DNA from: Deltaproteobacteria bacterium | GTDB taxonomy: Bacteria > Desulfobacterota > Desulfobacteria > Desulfobacterales > ETH-SRB1 | Assembly: GCA_030627405.1 (NCBI GenBank) | Contig: DAOUSD010000135.1 | Span: 1 to 5,851, forward strand | Length of the DNA stretch: 5,851 bases | Direction: 5' to 3' | In this document: positions 5,809 through 5,851 of the stretch, in pieces | How the letters are laid out: each line of letters opens with the position of its first letter | Position numbering within the stretch: the stretch's first letter is position 1 | The notes under the pieces: generated by a model | Seen by the model: only the letters and a program-made list of their open reading frames with translations | What the model was told of the DNA's origin: nothing | The model's database searches: none | Translations under genes and position numbers: made by a program

Positions 5809-5851
5809 ATGAGAGATTTTAGAGAACTTAATCAACAGGTCAATGAGGTAA
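5809..5851 (+). CDS. Start of an unidentified gene, truncated by the window end
   Basis: A frame opens with ATG at 5809 and encodes 14 residues (MRDFRELNQQVNEV) before the window ends. AAGGG at 5798-5802 lies 6 nt upstream, good Shine-Dalgarno spacing. An in-frame ATG at 5803 is also possible but sits directly against the AAGGG. It follows ilvN by 32 nt on the same strand without a terminator, so co-transcription is plausible. The first seven residues recall four-helix-bundle (23S rRNA intervening-sequence) proteins, but the match stops there. I do not recognise it, and it does not look like the start of ilvC. Confidence 0.55.
   Translation, partial: MRDFRELNQQVNEV

Overview
This window looks like chromosomal DNA of a Gram-negative, probably anaerobic bacterium. 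My best guess is a Desulfobacterota-type (deltaproteobacterial) organism. The guess rests on the look of the IlvD sequence, the A+T-leaning codon use of the ilv genes, the short TTAGC heptamer repeats and a decayed transposase. It is an inference, since no rRNA or other marker gene is present.

Left part (1-1273): a 107-bp spacer bounded by an 11-bp inverted repeat (2-12 / 120-130) precedes a rhomboid-family intramembrane serine protease (224-1093, possibly from 167). Right behind it lies a start-less 49-codon fragment of a DDE-type transposase (1124-1273). Positions 1274-1583 hold no gene I can recognise, only small inverted repeats, including a perfect 14-bp palindrome at 1521-1534.

Right part (about 1584-5851): a branched-chain amino acid operon, leader peptide - ilvD - ilvB - ilvN, all on the + strand. 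IlvB and IlvN form acetohydroxyacid synthase, the first common step for valine, isoleucine and leucine. IlvD is dihydroxyacid dehydratase, two steps later. The intervening reductoisomerase (ilvC) is not in the window. A further reading frame opens at 5809 and runs off the end.

The most notable element is a compact transcription attenuator in front of ilvD, apparently complete. A 29-codon leader peptide (1643-1732) has 14 Ile/Val/Leu residues, 13 of them within codons 8-22. It is followed by an intrinsic terminator hairpin (1760-1804) that ends 16 nt before the ilvD start. Four RNA segments can pair in the classical alternatives: 1:2 (1670-1681 with 1725-1736), 2:3 antiterminator (1726-1736 with 1770-1780, 11 perfect pairs) and 3:4 terminator (1760-1774 with 1790-1804). 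Segment 1 lies inside the Ile/Val/Leu codon run and segment 2 contains the leader stop codon. Ribosome stalling from lack of charged tRNA should therefore favour read-through into ilvDBN. The class of mechanism is known from enterobacterial ilv, leu and trp operons; its presence at this locus is read directly from the sequence.
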